In this document: positions 1-9,424 of the stretch, piece after piece
Numbering within the stretch: position 1 is the stretch's first letter
Layout of the letters: each line of letters opens with the position of its first letter
Assembly: GCF_001998885.1 (NCBI RefSeq)
Contig: NZ_CP019609.1
Coordinates: forward strand, 784,001-848,000
Reading direction: 5' to 3'
DNA length: 64,000 nt
Origin: Vagococcus penaei
Lineage (GTDB): Bacteria; Bacillota; Bacilli; Lactobacillales; Vagococcaceae
Notes under the pieces: model-generated
The model's input: only the letters and a program-made list of their open reading frames with translations
The model's database searches: none
Told to the model about the DNA's origin: nothing
Program-made: the position numbers and the translations under genes

Positions 1-333
1 TAAAGACCCTCCGATAATAAAGGTGAAGGTACTCTTACCTTGGACACTCATTTTTTCAATACTTTCTGCAAAGCTTTCAGAGGTGATTTCTTTACCTTGG
101 ATGGCTAAAGCATAAACATAATCAACATCACCTATTTTGGCTAGAATTCGCTCTCCTTCTTTTTGTTTGACTTGCATCATTTCCGCATCACTTAAGGCCT
201 CCGGAGCTTTTTCATCAGCTACTTCAATCATCTCTAATTTACAATATTTCCCTAGACGTTTAGTATACTCAGCGATACCTTGTTTCAAATATTTTTCTTT
301 TAATTTTCCAACAGTAATAATTTTTATTTTCAT
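1..333 (-). CDS. rlmH: 23S rRNA pseudouridine-1915 N3-methyltransferase RlmH (partial, 3' end cut by window)
   Basis: RlmH is a SPOUT-family enzyme that methylates pseudouridine 1915 in helix 69 of 23S rRNA on the 70S ribosome. About 111 N-terminal residues are visible of a family usually near 159. They begin [16 protein letters not shown] and reach FIIGGSL at the edge, the glycine-rich start of the SAM-binding trefoil knot. The start at 333 has GAGGAG about 6 bases upstream. It is divergent from htrA across a 321-bp region. An rlmH/htrA neighbourhood is common in Lactobacillales. Missing only because of the window edge. Confidence 0.95.
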   Translation of the reverse strand, partial: MKIKIITVGKLKEKYLKQGIAEYTKRLGKYCKLEMIEVADEKAPEALSDAEMMQVKQKEGERILAKIGDVDYVYALAIQGKEITSESFAESIEKMSVQGKSTFTFIIGGSL

Positions 334-370
334 GATAATCTCCTCATTTTCATTGACAAATTTTATAAAG

Positions 371-456
371 TTATACACAACTATCCACAGACTTACACAC
401 AGTATTAAGTGTTTATTTTAAAGATATCCACTACTTGTTAACATCTCTGTGGATAA
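371..456. promoter_or_regulatory. Cluster of DnaA-box-like sites in the rlmH-htrA intergenic region
   Basis: Several matches to the DnaA box TTATCCACA lie in 86 bp: TTATACACA at 371-379 (one mismatch), CTATCCACA at 381-389 (one mismatch), TTACACACA at 393-401 (two), a weaker site near 424-432, and a perfect inverted copy, TGTGGATAA, at 448-456. A very AT-rich stretch follows at about 478-560. This accounts for most of the 321-bp gap (334-654). It may regulate the flanking genes or titrate DnaA. dnaA itself is not in the window, and the direction of the rRNA operon argues against this being oriC. Confidence 0.6.
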
Positions 457-633
457 CTATTGTACAAAACTAGTTGTTATTCATTATTTTTTTATAAAAA
501 ATTCATCATTTTTCATTCGTTTTGTTGTTAAATAATGTTGTTTTTTCATGCTTTTTTCAAATATAAGGCTTATACTAGTAAGTGTCAGTAATGAACATAT
601 TAAAAATAAATAACTAGATAAAGAAGGGGGCAA

Positions 634-646
634 GGTGATTTTCACC
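634..646 (+). promoter_or_regulatory. Small hairpin between purine-rich SD region and htrA start
   Basis: GGTGA at 634-638 and TCACC at 642-646 form a 5-bp stem with a TTT loop. It sits between the purine run AAGAAGGGGG (621-630) and the ATG at 655. The unfolded spacing from that run is too long for a normal Shine-Dalgarno site; folding the hairpin would bring it to roughly 11 bases. This is an inference from spacing only. Confidence 0.35.
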
Positions 647-654
647 GCATTCAC

Positions 655-2007
655 ATGAGAAAAGATGTAACACCTAAAAATAATGATTCAAATAAACGGT
701 CTTCAAATATTAATAATAAAAAGCCAAGTATGTTAAAAAGATTTGGTGTATCGTTAGCTGGTGGGGTACTCGGCGGAGCTTTAGTCGTCGGTGGAGCAGT
801 AGCTTACGACCAAACGACTAATAATACTTCAACAAATACAGCGACAATCGAGCAATCAAATCAGTTAAAACAAAGTAATTCTGATAAAACCCAGGTGACA
901 AATGTCAAATCTAATATTAGCACAGATGTGACTAAAGCCGTGGAAAAAATGGAAAATTCTGTCGTATCTATTACTACTTTACAAAAGAAAAATAATCGAA
1001 TGTCTGACTTGGAACAATTTTTTGGTCAAGCAGCTGGCGAAGATGACAATGCAAATGGCGAATTAGCAGAAGCTGGCGAAGGAAGTGGCGTAATTTACCG
1101 TAAAGATGGTAATAAAGCGTTTGTCGTCACAAATAACCACGTAGTCGCTGGTGCTGATGCTGTAGAAGTTTTATTGAATAGTGGTGAAAAAGTATCTGCA
1201 AAAATCGTCGGAACAGATGCTTATAGTGACTTAGCAGTTCTTGAGATATCATCAAAAGAAGTTAAATCTGTTGCTGAATTTGCGAATTCTAATGATGTCA
1301 AGGTTGGCGAACCTGCCTTAGCAATGGGCTCGCCACTTGGCTCAACATTTGCAAATTCGGTGTCACAAGGAATTGTGTCTGCGAAAGATAGAATGATTAT
1401 GAATAAAACAGAAGATGGGCAACCAATTAACATTAACGCCATCCAAACTGATGCCGCAATTAACCCAGGTAATTCTGGTGGTCCGCTAGTGAATTTATCT
1501 GGTCAAGTTATCGGTATTAATTCAAGTAAAATAGCGCAAGCCGCAACTGGTGTATCTGCTGAAGGAATGGGCTTTGCAATTCCTAGTAATGATGTGGTTG
1601 CAATTATAAATCAACTTGAAAAAGATGGCAAAGTCATTCGTCCAATGCTTGGCATTACGATGGTTGATTTAGGCTATGTAAGTGCAGAAGAACGAGAATC
1701 TGTTTTAAAATTAACCGATAAAGATATTAATGGTGGCGTGGTAGTTGGTTCTGTTGTAGACGGCTCACCTGCTGCTAAAGCTGGTTTGAAGAAGTTTGCT
1801 GTCATCACACAAGTTGATGGTCAAGATCTGGACAATCGTTCTGAACTACAAGCTAAGCTATACAGTAAAAATATTGGAGATTCTATGAAGCTAACCTACT
1901 ACTACAATGGTAAAAAAGAAACGACAACCGTTAAATTAGACCAAGACTCTAGTAACTTAGAAAAACAAGCGGCTGAATCCCAAAATTCATCAAATAGCCG
2001 AAACTAG
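655..2007 (+). CDS. htrA: Membrane-anchored serine protease HtrA/DegP-like (Do family, S1C)
   Basis: Surface quality-control protease that degrades misfolded exported proteins. The 450 residues comprise a basic N-terminus, one membrane anchor at about 31-50, a low-complexity linker rich in N/T/S, a trypsin-like domain and one PDZ domain (about 328-430). The catalytic triad is visible: His162 in TNNHVVAG, Asp192 in YSDLAV and Ser274 in GNSGGP. Length and the single PDZ fit Gram-positive HtrA. The chosen ATG lacks an obvious close Shine-Dalgarno site (see the hairpin at 634-646). It is divergent from rlmH and ends at a bidirectional terminator shared with the convergent peptidase gene. Confidence 0.96.
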   Translation: MRKDVTPKNNDSNKRSSNINNKKPSMLKRFGVSLAGGVLGGALVVGGAVAYDQTTNNTSTNTATIEQSNQLKQSNSDKTQVTNVKSNISTDVTKAVEKMENSVVSITTLQKKNNRMSDLEQFFGQAAGEDDNANGELAEAGEGSGVIYRKDGNKAFVVTNNHVVAGADAVEVLLNSGEKVSAKIVGTDAYSDLAVLEISSKEVKSVAEFANSNDVKVGEPALAMGSPLGSTFANSVSQGIVSAKDRMIMNKTEDGQPININAIQTDAAINPGNSGGPLVNLSGQVIGINSSKIAQAATGVSAEGMGFAIPSNDVVAIINQLEKDGKVIRPMLGITMVDLGYVSAEERESVLKLTDKDINGGVVVGSVVDGSPAAKAGLKKFAVITQVDGQDLDNRSELQAKLYSKNIGDSMKLTYYYNGKKETTTVKLDQDSSNLEKQAAESQNSSNSRN

Positions 2008-2027
2008 TTAAATTTTTAGAAAGTAAG

Positions 2028-2066
2028 AAAGCCCCTCATACACAAGCAGTGTGTGAGGGGCTTTTT
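2028..2066. terminator. Bidirectional terminator between htrA and pepQ
   Basis: The arms GCCCCTCA...TGAGGGGC, extended by ACAC/GTGT, surround a short loop. They are flanked by A-rich sequence on the left and a T run on the right, so the hairpin can stop transcription from both convergent genes. Confidence 0.9.
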
Positions 2067-2089
2067 CTCTTATTACAATCATGACATTC

Positions 2090-3181
2090 TTAACCTAGAA
2101 TCGTCAACTCTTTTGGATAAGCATTTAGTACGTTACAACCATCTTCAGTTGCAACAACCAAATCTTCAATTCGTACACCAACTTCACCTGGTAAATAAAT
2201 ACCCGGTTCAATTGAAAAAATCATGCCAGGTTTAACGGTTGTATGATTAGCCGCAGATACATCACCGGCCTCATGACACTCTATTCCAATAAAGTGACCA
2301 GTACGATGTGTGAAGTAATCACCGTAGCCCTTTTCAGTAATATAGTCACGTGCAGCCGCATCTATCTCGCTGAATTTAACGCCAGGTTTCACTGCCGCAA
2401 TCGCACGCAGATTAGCTTCTAAAACTGTTTCATAGACATCACGACTTTTATCGGATACAGTTTGATAAAAGAAAGTCCGAGTCATATCTGAACAATAACC
2501 ATCTTTCACGCCACCAATATCTAAAATGATGCTGTCACCTGCTCGGACGATTGAATCATCATTCATGTGATGTGGATCTGCCCCATTGGCACCATACGCT
2601 ACAATTGGATCAAATGAGAAGCCTGAATTCCCCATACTTTTATAAATATCTAATAGACGATGGCCCATCTCTAATTCCGTTAATTTATCAGGAATTAAAG
2701 CCGCTAAAGCAGCAATGGCTTGGTCGTTGTCTTTTGATGCTGCCGCCATTTTAGCAATTTCCTCAGCTGATTTAATCGCGCGCAAGTCATCAGTAATCGT
2801 TGAGCTAATTGCAAAGTGATCGACCGGTTTATCAACGCGTTTCATGAGGTCAAGTAAAAAGTGGGCTGCCCAATTTTTATCCACAGCAATTGGTTTTTCT
2901 GTATCCAATTGGTTAACTAAGACTCCCATACCAAAGCCTTCATCTGTGTCATCAACTGTGACGACTGGCATGCCTAATTGTGCTTCCGTCAATGGAAACA
3001 ACTTATTAATGACAGCCACGTGTTTCCCATCCTCTTTTAAAACTAAGGTTAATAGACGTTCGCCAGCTTCCGTCCACACACCAGTTAAATAAAAAATCGT
3101 CGCTGGATCTGAAATTAGTAGTTGAGGCATATGACGATGTCTCATTTCTTGTAGTACTCGGTTCAATTTCTCTTGATTCAT
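2090..3181 (-). CDS. pepQ: Xaa-Pro dipeptidase/aminopeptidase, M24B family
   Basis: Cytoplasmic metallopeptidase that cleaves an N-terminal residue before proline. The 363 residues match PepQ-type enzymes, with a creatinase N-domain (about 1-125) and a pita-bread catalytic domain. The five dinuclear-metal ligands of M24 are all visible: Asp221 (LDIGG), Asp232 (SDMTR), His296 (RTGHFIG), Glu325 (FSIEPG) and Glu339 (RIED). The ATG start follows a GGAGG-like site. The gene is convergent with htrA and 59 bp downstream of nagA on the same strand. PepQ versus a short PepP cannot be separated with certainty; length favours PepQ. Confidence 0.9.
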   Translation of the reverse strand: MNQEKLNRVLQEMRHRHMPQLLISDPATIFYLTGVWTEAGERLLTLVLKEDGKHVAVINKLFPLTEAQLGMPVVTVDDTDEGFGMGVLVNQLDTEKPIAVDKNWAAHFLLDLMKRVDKPVDHFAISSTITDDLRAIKSAEEIAKMAAASKDNDQAIAALAALIPDKLTELEMGHRLLDIYKSMGNSGFSFDPIVAYGANGADPHHMNDDSIVRAGDSIILDIGGVKDGYCSDMTRTFFYQTVSDKSRDVYETVLEANLRAIAAVKPGVKFSEIDAAARDYITEKGYGDYFTHRTGHFIGIECHEAGDVSAANHTTVKPGMIFSIEPGIYLPGEVGVRIEDLVVATEDGCNVLNAYPKELTILG

Positions 3182-3240
3182 CCAATCTCCTCCTAATTTA
3201 AAAATGCAGTGACAAATTGCCCCTGCATTTGATAGTCCTA

Positions 3241-4389
3241 TTATACGTCATAACGGCAAATGCCGTCTAGGTAAGTTGCCTTTAAATCCATATCTTTTGA
3301 TAAAACAATAAAATCTGCTGCTCGACCTTGTTTGATACTACCGCAGACATCATCAATTTGGCAACTAATAGCCGGTATCAGGGATCCCATCATTATCGCT
3401 TGTTCTGGAGTTGCTAAGCCCCATTCCACAACATGTTTAATTGCTTCTTTCAATTTTAAAATACTACCGGCTAAATTACCGGCTTCTAAACGGGCTGTCC
3501 CTTCTTTAACCGTCACTGGAAACTCGCCTAACATATACTCGCCATCTGGCATACCTCCCGCCATCATACAATCAGTAATTAAGGCGATATGGTCATGACC
3601 CTTCGCATCGATTAAAATTTCAGCAGCTTCTGGATGCACATGATGTCCATCACAAATTAACTCACAAAAGACATGATCCAAAGTCATCGCTGCTCCGACC
3701 ATTCCTGGTTCGCGGTGGTTCAAGCCGCGCATACCATTAAATGTATGCACAAAAACACTTGCACCAGATTCAACTATGTGACGAGCTTCTTCAAGTGTAC
3801 CATCGCTATGACCTAATGCCACAACAACACCTTGGTCTGTAATTGTATTAACAAATTCAGCTGTTCCTTCACGCTCGGGCGCCAAAGCAATTTTTTTAAT
3901 TAGATGACCTGACGCTTCTTGCCATTCATTAAAAATTTCTAAACTAGGATCAGAAAAATAAGAAGGATTTTGTGCACCTTTATATTTTTCAGTGAAAAAT
4001 GGTCCTTCGAAATAAATCCCTTGAATCTTAGCCCCTGGTACATCATGGGCTACTTGTCCGATTGTACGTGCAACTTTGGTTAAGCGTTCGCGACTAGAAG
4101 TCAAAGTTGTTGGTAAAAATGACGTCACACCACATGATAGTAATGCCTCAGACATAATTTTTAAACCTTCTGGATCAGCATCCATTACATCATGATTTTT
4201 ATAGCCATGAATATGCGTATCAACTAAACCAGGTGCGACCCAATGTCCAGTGTAATCAATGATTTCTCCTGCTTCGGTAGGACGCTCTTTTTGAAAGTGA
4301 CCAAAGATTCCATCACTAATTTCTAAATAACCTGGTCCTACGCTACTTGATTCTAAAAAAAACTTATCTGCATAAATATAGGTTGTCAT
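3241..4389 (-). CDS. nagA: N-acetylglucosamine-6-phosphate deacetylase
   Basis: Converts GlcNAc-6-P to glucosamine-6-P and acetate in amino-sugar catabolism and wall recycling. The 382 residues fit the family. The amidohydrolase metal motif VDTHIHG is at about residues 57-62 (His59, His61). Later family landmarks are GHSDGT near 193 and ITDCMMAGG near 271, which holds the catalytic Asp. No nagB is adjacent; nanE (GlcNAc-6-P supply from ManNAc-6-P) is elsewhere in the window at 36 kb. The upstream region has a catabolite-repression-like site. Confidence 0.95.
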   Translation of the reverse strand: MTTYIYADKFFLESSSVGPGYLEISDGIFGHFQKERPTEAGEIIDYTGHWVAPGLVDTHIHGYKNHDVMDADPEGLKIMSEALLSCGVTSFLPTTLTSSRERLTKVARTIGQVAHDVPGAKIQGIYFEGPFFTEKYKGAQNPSYFSDPSLEIFNEWQEASGHLIKKIALAPEREGTAEFVNTITDQGVVVALGHSDGTLEEARHIVESGASVFVHTFNGMRGLNHREPGMVGAAMTLDHVFCELICDGHHVHPEAAEILIDAKGHDHIALITDCMMAGGMPDGEYMLGEFPVTVKEGTARLEAGNLAGSILKLKEAIKHVVEWGLATPEQAIMMGSLIPAISCQIDDVCGSIKQGRAADFIVLSKDMDLKATYLDGICRYDV

Positions 4390-4490
4390 TGTAATAACTT
4401 CCTCTCAATTGATTTAACTATCTATAAATTAGCACTAACTTTACCAATAGTCAATAATTGGACTAGACAATTAACAAAAAAACTATTTCA

Positions 4491-4506
4491 TTACAATCGT
4501 TTACAA
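4491..4506 (-). promoter_or_regulatory. Candidate cre (CcpA) site upstream of nagA
   Basis: Read on the minus strand, the sequence TTGTAAACGATTGTAA matches the cre consensus (TG-N-AA-N-CG-N-W-NN-CA) except for one position in the closing CA. It lies about 105 bp upstream of the nagA start. CcpA control of nagA is common in Firmicutes; control here is inferred. Confidence 0.4.
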
Positions 4507-4530
4507 AGTTTAAAAAATTCAATTAATGCT

Positions 4531-4558
4531 TCACATTTATATAATATGTGTTATAATA
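4531..4558 (+). promoter_or_regulatory. Sigma-A-type promoter of the small gene at 4616
   Basis: -35 TTCACA at 4531-4536, 16-bp spacer, -10 TATAAT at 4553-4558, about 57 bp before the start codon. Confidence 0.6.
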
Positions 4559-4615
4559 CAACCACATCTAATTTATTAGATGATAAATTAAATTTGTACA
4601 AGGAGTGTATGAATT

Positions 4616-4798
4616 ATGGTTGAAAGTAAAATACTTTTTAAATGGCAAAATGAAGAGTTTGAGGGAAATATCGAAAAAGAATATGATCATTCTTATTTAA
4701 TTAGCGTTGCTAACCCCAACGAAGAATTACGTGATAAATACTTAAGCCGCATCGTTATTAGTAAAAAGGCTTGTCAACTATCCACCAGAACCGCTTAA
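4616..4798 (+). CDS. Small KOW-like protein (possible DUF2187 family)
   Basis: A 60-residue cytoplasmic protein beginning MVESKILFKWQNEEFEG. It has a good AAGGAG site about 9 bases before ATG and a clear promoter. The pattern of a short beta strand, an E-G-x-I-E turn, an L-I-x-V strand and a final R-I-V-I-S-K-K resembles the small DUF2187/YkvS-type proteins with a KOW-like beta-barrel. That is recognition from memory, not a search. It is monocistronic, between nagA (divergent) and a bidirectional terminator. Function unknown. Confidence 0.7.
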   Translation: MVESKILFKWQNEEFEGNIEKEYDHSYLISVANPNEELRDKYLSRIVISKKACQLSTRTA

Positions 4799-4810
4799 TT
4801 ATAAACTTAA

Positions 4811-4854
4811 AAAAACTCAACCTAACTAAGTTAAACTTAATTAGGTTGAGTTTT
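4811..4854. terminator. Bidirectional terminator between the KOW-like gene and alaA
   Basis: Perfect arms AAAACTCAACCTAA (4812-4825) and TTAGGTTGAGTTTT (4841-4854), with A- and T-rich flanks. It serves two convergent genes. Confidence 0.88.
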
Positions 4855-4886
4855 GCTTGTTTATAGCTAATTTAATTAGGGGACAC

Positions 4887-6104
4887 TTATTTCTGTTGAT
4901 AACTTGTCAAAAAATTTGCTAAACCAGTTGTGGTCTGTCTCAAATCATCAATTTCAGGAAGATAGACCAGTCGAAAATGGTCAGGGGTTGCCATATTAAA
5001 TCCTTTACCATGGACCATTAGCACGTGCTGATGATGTAAAAAATCAAGAACAAATTGTTCATCATTAGAAATATTAAATTTTTTGGTATCAATTTTAGGA
5101 AAAATATAAAAAGCAGCTTTAGGTTTCACTGCACTAATTCCAGGAATGGCATTTAAAGCATCCGTGATGAATTCCCGTTGCTCATAGATGCGTCCACCTG
5201 GTAGCAATAACTCATCAATTTCTTGTGGACCACCAAGAGCTGTTTGAATAATCTGCTGTGATAGAACATTCGAGCATAGGCGCATTGAGGCCAACATATT
5301 TAACCCCTCAATATACCCACTTACATGTTTCTTTTCGCCACTTAAGACCATCCAGCCACAACGAAAACCAGCGACACGATGAGATTTTGACAATCCATTA
5401 AATGTTATCACACATAAATCTGGAGCCAAACTACCAATTGATACGTGTTCTAAACCATCCATTACCAAACGATCATAAATTTCATCAGAGAAAATAATTA
5501 ATTCATGTTCGCGAGCAACTTGAATAATCTCTTCTAGTAAGTCTCTAGAGTACAATGCTCCCGTGGGATTATTCGGATTAATTAAAACAATCCCTTTTGT
5601 TCGCGGTGTAATTTTTCGTCGAATATCAGCAACATCTGGAAACCATTCAGCTTGCTCATCACAAATATAATGTACAGCCTTACCGCCAGCCAATGTTACA
5701 GCTGCTGTCCAAAGTGGATAATCTGGCATTGGAATGAGCATCTCATCTCCATTATCAATCAAACCTTGCATAGACATTGTAATTAACTCACTGACACCAT
5801 TTCCAGTATAGATATCATCTAATGATACATTTGGTAATCCTTTTAACTGACAGTAGTGTTGAATCGCCTTACGTGCAGAAAAAATACCTTTTGACTCAGA
5901 ATAACCTTCTGATTGCCGTGTATTGGCAATTAAATCATAAATAACATCATTAGGTGCTTTTAAACCAAACGCTGCTGGATTACCAGTGTTTAATTTTAAA
6001 ACATGAATCCCCTGTGCTTCCATGCGATCAGCTTCTTCTAAAACTGGGCCGCGAACGTCATAGCTAACATCATTTAATTTCGCTGACTTATTAAAATATT
6101 TCAT
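4887..6104 (-). CDS. alaA: Pyridoxal-phosphate aminotransferase, AlaA/AlaT type (alanine-synthesising)
   Basis: Class I/II fold-type I aminotransferase of 405 residues. The PLP lysine is Lys240 in NGLSKSHRVAGFRCGW, and the NPNNPTG motif lies near residues 176-182. The sequence around the active-site lysine closely follows glutamate-pyruvate aminotransferase AlaA, including the FNGLSK and VAGFR segments. Expected reaction: pyruvate + glutamate to alanine + 2-oxoglutarate, but substrate range cannot be read from sequence. It is monocistronic, between two strong hairpin terminators. Confidence 0.88.
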   Translation of the reverse strand: MKYFNKSAKLNDVSYDVRGPVLEEADRMEAQGIHVLKLNTGNPAAFGLKAPNDVIYDLIANTRQSEGYSESKGIFSARKAIQHYCQLKGLPNVSLDDIYTGNGVSELITMSMQGLIDNGDEMLIPMPDYPLWTAAVTLAGGKAVHYICDEQAEWFPDVADIRRKITPRTKGIVLINPNNPTGALYSRDLLEEIIQVAREHELIIFSDEIYDRLVMDGLEHVSIGSLAPDLCVITFNGLSKSHRVAGFRCGWMVLSGEKKHVSGYIEGLNMLASMRLCSNVLSQQIIQTALGGPQEIDELLLPGGRIYEQREFITDALNAIPGISAVKPKAAFYIFPKIDTKKFNISNDEQFVLDFLHHQHVLMVHGKGFNMATPDHFRLVYLPEIDDLRQTTTGLANFLTSYQQK

Positions 6105-6192
6105 AAATTTCCCCCAATACTGCTTTATATGTCATTAAAAATAGCTCGAATTTAAGGAAAATGCAAGAAAAATTTAAAAGAATCATGCACAT

Positions 6193-6232
6193 AAAAACAG
6201 GTTACTATCGTTTAAGGATAGTAACCTGTTAA
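6193..6232 (-). terminator. Terminator of tkt
   Basis: Perfect 14-bp arms AACAGGTTACTATC (6196-6209) and GATAGTAACCTGTT (6217-6230), followed on the minus strand by a T run. It lies directly after the tkt stop codon. Confidence 0.9.
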
Positions 6233-6253
6233 AAAGAATGAACTACTAATTAT

Positions 6254-8248
6254 TTAAAGTGATTTAAATGTATTAACCACATTTTCAACTGTGAAACCAT
6301 ATTTTTCAATCACAGTATTACCTGGCGCACTTGCACCAAATGTGTCAATACCCATTACTTTTCCGTCTAAGCCAACGTAACGTTCCCAACCAAATGTTGC
6401 ACCCATCTCGATTGATACACGCTTAGTCACTGCTTTTGGTAAGACAGTGTCTTTATAACTAGCATCTTGTAAATCAAATAAGCGGCTACATGGCATTGAT
6501 ACGACTGATACATCAATTCCTTCAGTTTTTAATGCTTTTTGGGCTTCCATCGCTAAATTGACTTCAGAACCTGTCGCAATCAAAATTCCTTCTGGCATGT
6601 CACCTTCTTGTGGAGATAACACGTAAGCACCTTTTTCTAACTGTGTTTTAGCCAATTCTTTTGTCCCTTCAAGAACTGGTAAGTTTTGACGAGATAACGC
6701 TAAAACAGTTGGTGTTTCAGTTGATGATGCGGCAAGTTTCCAAGCAGCAGATACTTCATTCCCATCCGCTGGGCGAATAACGTTTAAGTTTGGTAACCCA
6801 CGTAAACTTGATAATTGTTCAATTGGCTCATGAGTTGGACCATCTTCCCCAACGGCAATTGAGTCATGAGTTAGAACGTATGTTACAGGTACTTTTTGGA
6901 TAGCTGCTAAACGTACAGCAGCTTTAATATAATCTACAAAGACAAAGAATGTAGCTCCATATACTTTAGTACCACCATGTAAAGCAATACCATTCATGGC
7001 TGCTGCCATACCAAATTCACGAACACCAAACCAAATATTACGCCCTTCGTATTGACCTGGTTCAAAATCTTTATCCATTGCAATCATTGTATTATTTGAA
7101 GAAGATAAGTCAGCAGAACCACCCCAAACAAATGGTACCGCGCCTGTTAATGCTTGAATGGCTTCTTTACTGGTCACACGACTGGCTGCACTATCACCGA
7201 CTTCATATGTTGGTAACACTTGATCTAAATCAAGAGTCATTTCACCCGAGAAGGCATCTTTTAACTGTTTCGCTAAAGTTGGGTATTCTTTTTCATAGTC
7301 AGCAAATAATGTTTGCCATTCTGCTTCTGCAGTTTGACCTTTAATCACCATTTCTTCATTAAATCGCGTTGCTACTTCTTCAGGTACAGTAAACTCTGGA
7401 TATTCCCATCCATAAGCTTCTTTTGCTAAAGTAACACCTTCAGCTCCTAATGGGGCACCATGAACTTTATTTGTTCCAGCATTTGTCGCACCAAAACCAA
7501 TAACTGTTTTTACTTCAATAATTGTTGGTTTGTCAGTGTCCGCTTTAGCAGCCTCAATTGCTTGAGAAATCGCTTCTAAATCATTGCCATCTTTAACTAA
7601 AATATGTGACCAGCCTGATGCTTCAAAACGACCTTTAACATCTTCACTAAATGATTTATCTAATGGACCATCTAATGAAATATCATTTGAATCGTATAAA
7701 ACAATTAATTTACTTAATTTTAAGTGTCCTGCTAAACTGATTGCTTCTTGTGAGACACCTTCCATTAAATCACCATCACCACATAAAGCATATGTGTAGT
7801 GATCAATTAGATTGAATTTATCACGATTATATGTCGCAGCTAAGTGTGCTTCTGCCATAGCAAAACCAACACTCATTGCGATTCCTTGACCTAAAGGACC
7901 AGTCGTCGCCTCAACACCTGCTGTATGATGTACCTCAGGATGTCCTGGTGTTAAACTATCCCATTGACGGAATTGTTTTAATTCTGATAATGGTAAGTTA
8001 TAACCTGATAAATGTAACAAGCTGTATAACATTGCCGATCCATGACCTGCTGATAACACAAAACGGTCGCGGTCAATCCAATCTCGATCAGTTGATGGAT
8101 TTACCTTTAAATGTTTTGTCCACAAAGCGTATGCCATCGGAGCTGCTCCTAATGGTAAACCTGGGTGTCCTGAATTCGCTTTTTGAATCATGTCTAAACT
8201 TAGAGTCCGAATTGTATTAACACCAAGTTGATCAATTTTGTCAAACAT
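6254..8248 (-). CDS. tkt: Transketolase
   Basis: Thiamine-diphosphate enzyme that moves two-carbon ketol units in the non-oxidative pentose phosphate pathway. The 664 residues are typical. The N-terminal ThDP domain shows NSGHPG near 25-30 and the GDGD...N motif from residue 157. The central Pyr domain carries the family segment [22 protein letters not shown]-terminal transketolase domain closes the protein. AGGAGG lies 7 bases before ATG. It has its own terminator and a roughly 90-bp gap to the DUF896 gene upstream. Confidence 0.97.
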   Translation of the reverse strand: MFDKIDQLGVNTIRTLSLDMIQKANSGHPGLPLGAAPMAYALWTKHLKVNPSTDRDWIDRDRFVLSAGHGSAMLYSLLHLSGYNLPLSELKQFRQWDSLTPGHPEVHHTAGVEATTGPLGQGIAMSVGFAMAEAHLAATYNRDKFNLIDHYTYALCGDGDLMEGVSQEAISLAGHLKLSKLIVLYDSNDISLDGPLDKSFSEDVKGRFEASGWSHILVKDGNDLEAISQAIEAAKADTDKPTIIEVKTVIGFGATNAGTNKVHGAPLGAEGVTLAKEAYGWEYPEFTVPEEVATRFNEEMVIKGQTAEAEWQTLFADYEKEYPTLAKQLKDAFSGEMTLDLDQVLPTYEVGDSAASRVTSKEAIQALTGAVPFVWGGSADLSSSNNTMIAMDKDFEPGQYEGRNIWFGVREFGMAAAMNGIALHGGTKVYGATFFVFVDYIKAAVRLAAIQKVPVTYVLTHDSIAVGEDGPTHEPIEQLSSLRGLPNLNVIRPADGNEVSAAWKLAASSTETPTVLALSRQNLPVLEGTKELAKTQLEKGAYVLSPQEGDMPEGILIATGSEVNLAMEAQKALKTEGIDVSVVSMPCSRLFDLQDASYKDTVLPKAVTKRVSIEMGATFGWERYVGLDGKVMGIDTFGASAPGNTVIEKYGFTVENVVNTFKSL

Positions 8249-8336
8249 ATAATAGCCTCCTGGTTTTTAGGTTTTTTTTACCTTTATTAGCATTTTAACT
8301 TTTATTACAAGAATTTGCAAGGCTTTTCACTAAATT

Positions 8337-8579
8337 TTATCGTCCATGGATTCCTTTATCTTTCTGAATCGTTTTTAATTTTTCAGGAGTTACATCTGTG
8401 CCTTCTTCATCAACGACTTTCATACCTTCAATATGATGACGCATGCCTTTTCTAAATTGATGTAGATACTCTTCACGTAATACTTTTTGTTCTGATTGTT
8501 CTGCAATCGTCAATCCTTCTTCGGTTTTAGCTTTACGAGCTAGCTCATTAATTCGCGCCATTTTATCTTTAGATAGCAT
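8337..8579 (-). CDS. DUF896/UPF0291 family protein (YnzC-like)
   Basis: An 80-residue, strongly charged, helical cytoplasmic protein. It has the family pattern of an N-terminal helical hairpin ([11 protein letters not shown]...GLTIAEQ), then [10 protein letters not shown], and a C-terminal VTPEKLK segment. In Bacillus the homologue YnzC sits in the lexA/yneA neighbourhood, and here it is divergent from lexA. The LexA box at 8679-8692 lies about 100 bp upstream of its start, so shared SOS control is possible. Its biochemical role is not established. Confidence 0.88.
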   Translation of the reverse strand: MLSKDKMARINELARKAKTEEGLTIAEQSEQKVLREEYLHQFRKGMRHHIEGMKVVDEEGTDVTPEKLKTIQKDKGIHGR

Positions 8580-8678
8580 CCAACTAATCCTCCTTGATAT
8601 CTATATTTAAGTTTCATTATTATCTTAGCTTATCGCTTAAAAAATTACAATTAACAGGACCGTTTATTTTAATTTATG

Positions 8679-8718
8679 CGAACAAACGTTTGATAAACTG
8701 AATCGAATATGATACACT
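8679..8718 (+). promoter_or_regulatory. lexA promoter with overlapping LexA operator
   Basis: CGAACAAACGTTTG at 8679-8692 fits the Gram-positive LexA box CGAAC-N4-GTTYG. It overlaps the -35 TTGATA (8690-8695), which is followed by a 17-bp spacer and -10 TACACT (8713-8718). The arrangement implies autorepression. Confidence 0.8.
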
Positions 8719-8749
8719 CAAAAAAACAGGAAATTGAGGGTTTAATATA

Positions 8750-9367
8750 ATGAAACGACAATCAACTCGTCAAGAAGATATTTTACGCTACATCTACACA
8801 CAAGTAACGGAACGTGGGTATCCACCGACTGTTCGAGAAATTGGTGAAGCAGTTGATTTATCATCAACATCAACGGTTCATGGGCACTTGTCTCGCCTTG
8901 AGAAAAAAGGCTTGATTTTTAGAGACCCAACTAAGCCTCGTGCGATTGAGTTGACACCAGATGGTTTGTCATTTATTGGTGTTCAGCCGTCTTCAATCCC
9001 AATGTTAGGTGTCGTCACAGCTGGAGAGCCTATTTTAGCTGTTGAAGAAGCATCAGATTTCTTTCCTATCCCACCTGACCTAAAATATGAAGAAAATTCC
9101 TTATTTATGTTGACTATTCGTGGTGAAAGTATGATTAATGCTGGAATTTTCGATGGCGACCACGTCATTGTTCGGAAGCAAAGTACTGCTAATAATGGTG
9201 AAATTATCATTGCGATGACTGATGAAAATGAAGCAACGTGTAAAAGATTTTATAAAGAAGACAGCGTAATTAAATTACAACCTGAAAATGATACGATGGA
9301 GCCAATTATTCTAGACAACATTACTATTTTAGGAAAAGTTGTTGGTCTATATCGTAATAAAATATAA
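8750..9367 (+). CDS. lexA: SOS repressor LexA
   Basis: Represses DNA-damage genes until RecA filaments trigger self-cleavage. The 205 residues contain an N-terminal winged helix (about 1-70; [21 protein letters not shown] is the recognition region) and an S24 peptidase domain. The cleavage bond is Ala91-Gly92 (VVTAGEP). The catalytic dyad is Ser127 (RGESM) and Lys165 (TCKRF). Its own promoter carries a LexA box. A second, better LexA box lies 38 bp after its stop and controls the next gene. Confidence 0.97.
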   Translation: MKRQSTRQEDILRYIYTQVTERGYPPTVREIGEAVDLSSTSTVHGHLSRLEKKGLIFRDPTKPRAIELTPDGLSFIGVQPSSIPMLGVVTAGEPILAVEEASDFFPIPPDLKYEENSLFMLTIRGESMINAGIFDGDHVIVRKQSTANNGEIIIAMTDENEATCKRFYKEDSVIKLQPENDTMEPIILDNITILGKVVGLYRNKI

Positions 9368-9395
9368 AGCATAATCATATGCTTTATATTTTTTC

Positions 9396-9424
9396 TTTAC
9401 AAAACGAACATAAGTTCGTATAAT
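9396..9424 (+). promoter_or_regulatory. Strong promoter with perfect LexA operator inside the spacer
   Basis: -35 TTTACA (9396-9401), an exact 17-bp spacer and -10 TATAAT (9419-9424). The spacer is almost filled by the perfect palindrome CGAACATAAGTTCG (9405-9418), an ideal Gram-positive LexA site. LexA bound here would block RNA polymerase completely, and induction should be strong after DNA damage. Confidence 0.85.

Noticed and set aside
371..560. oriC
   Set aside because: DnaA-like boxes and an AT-rich stretch are present, but dnaA, dnaN and parB are absent nearby and the leftward rRNA operon implies replication arriving from the right.
7876..8220. 114-residue reading frame on the plus strand
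   Set aside because: Antisense shadow of transketolase, with no ribosome site or protein-like features; the same holds for the other antisense frames within real genes.
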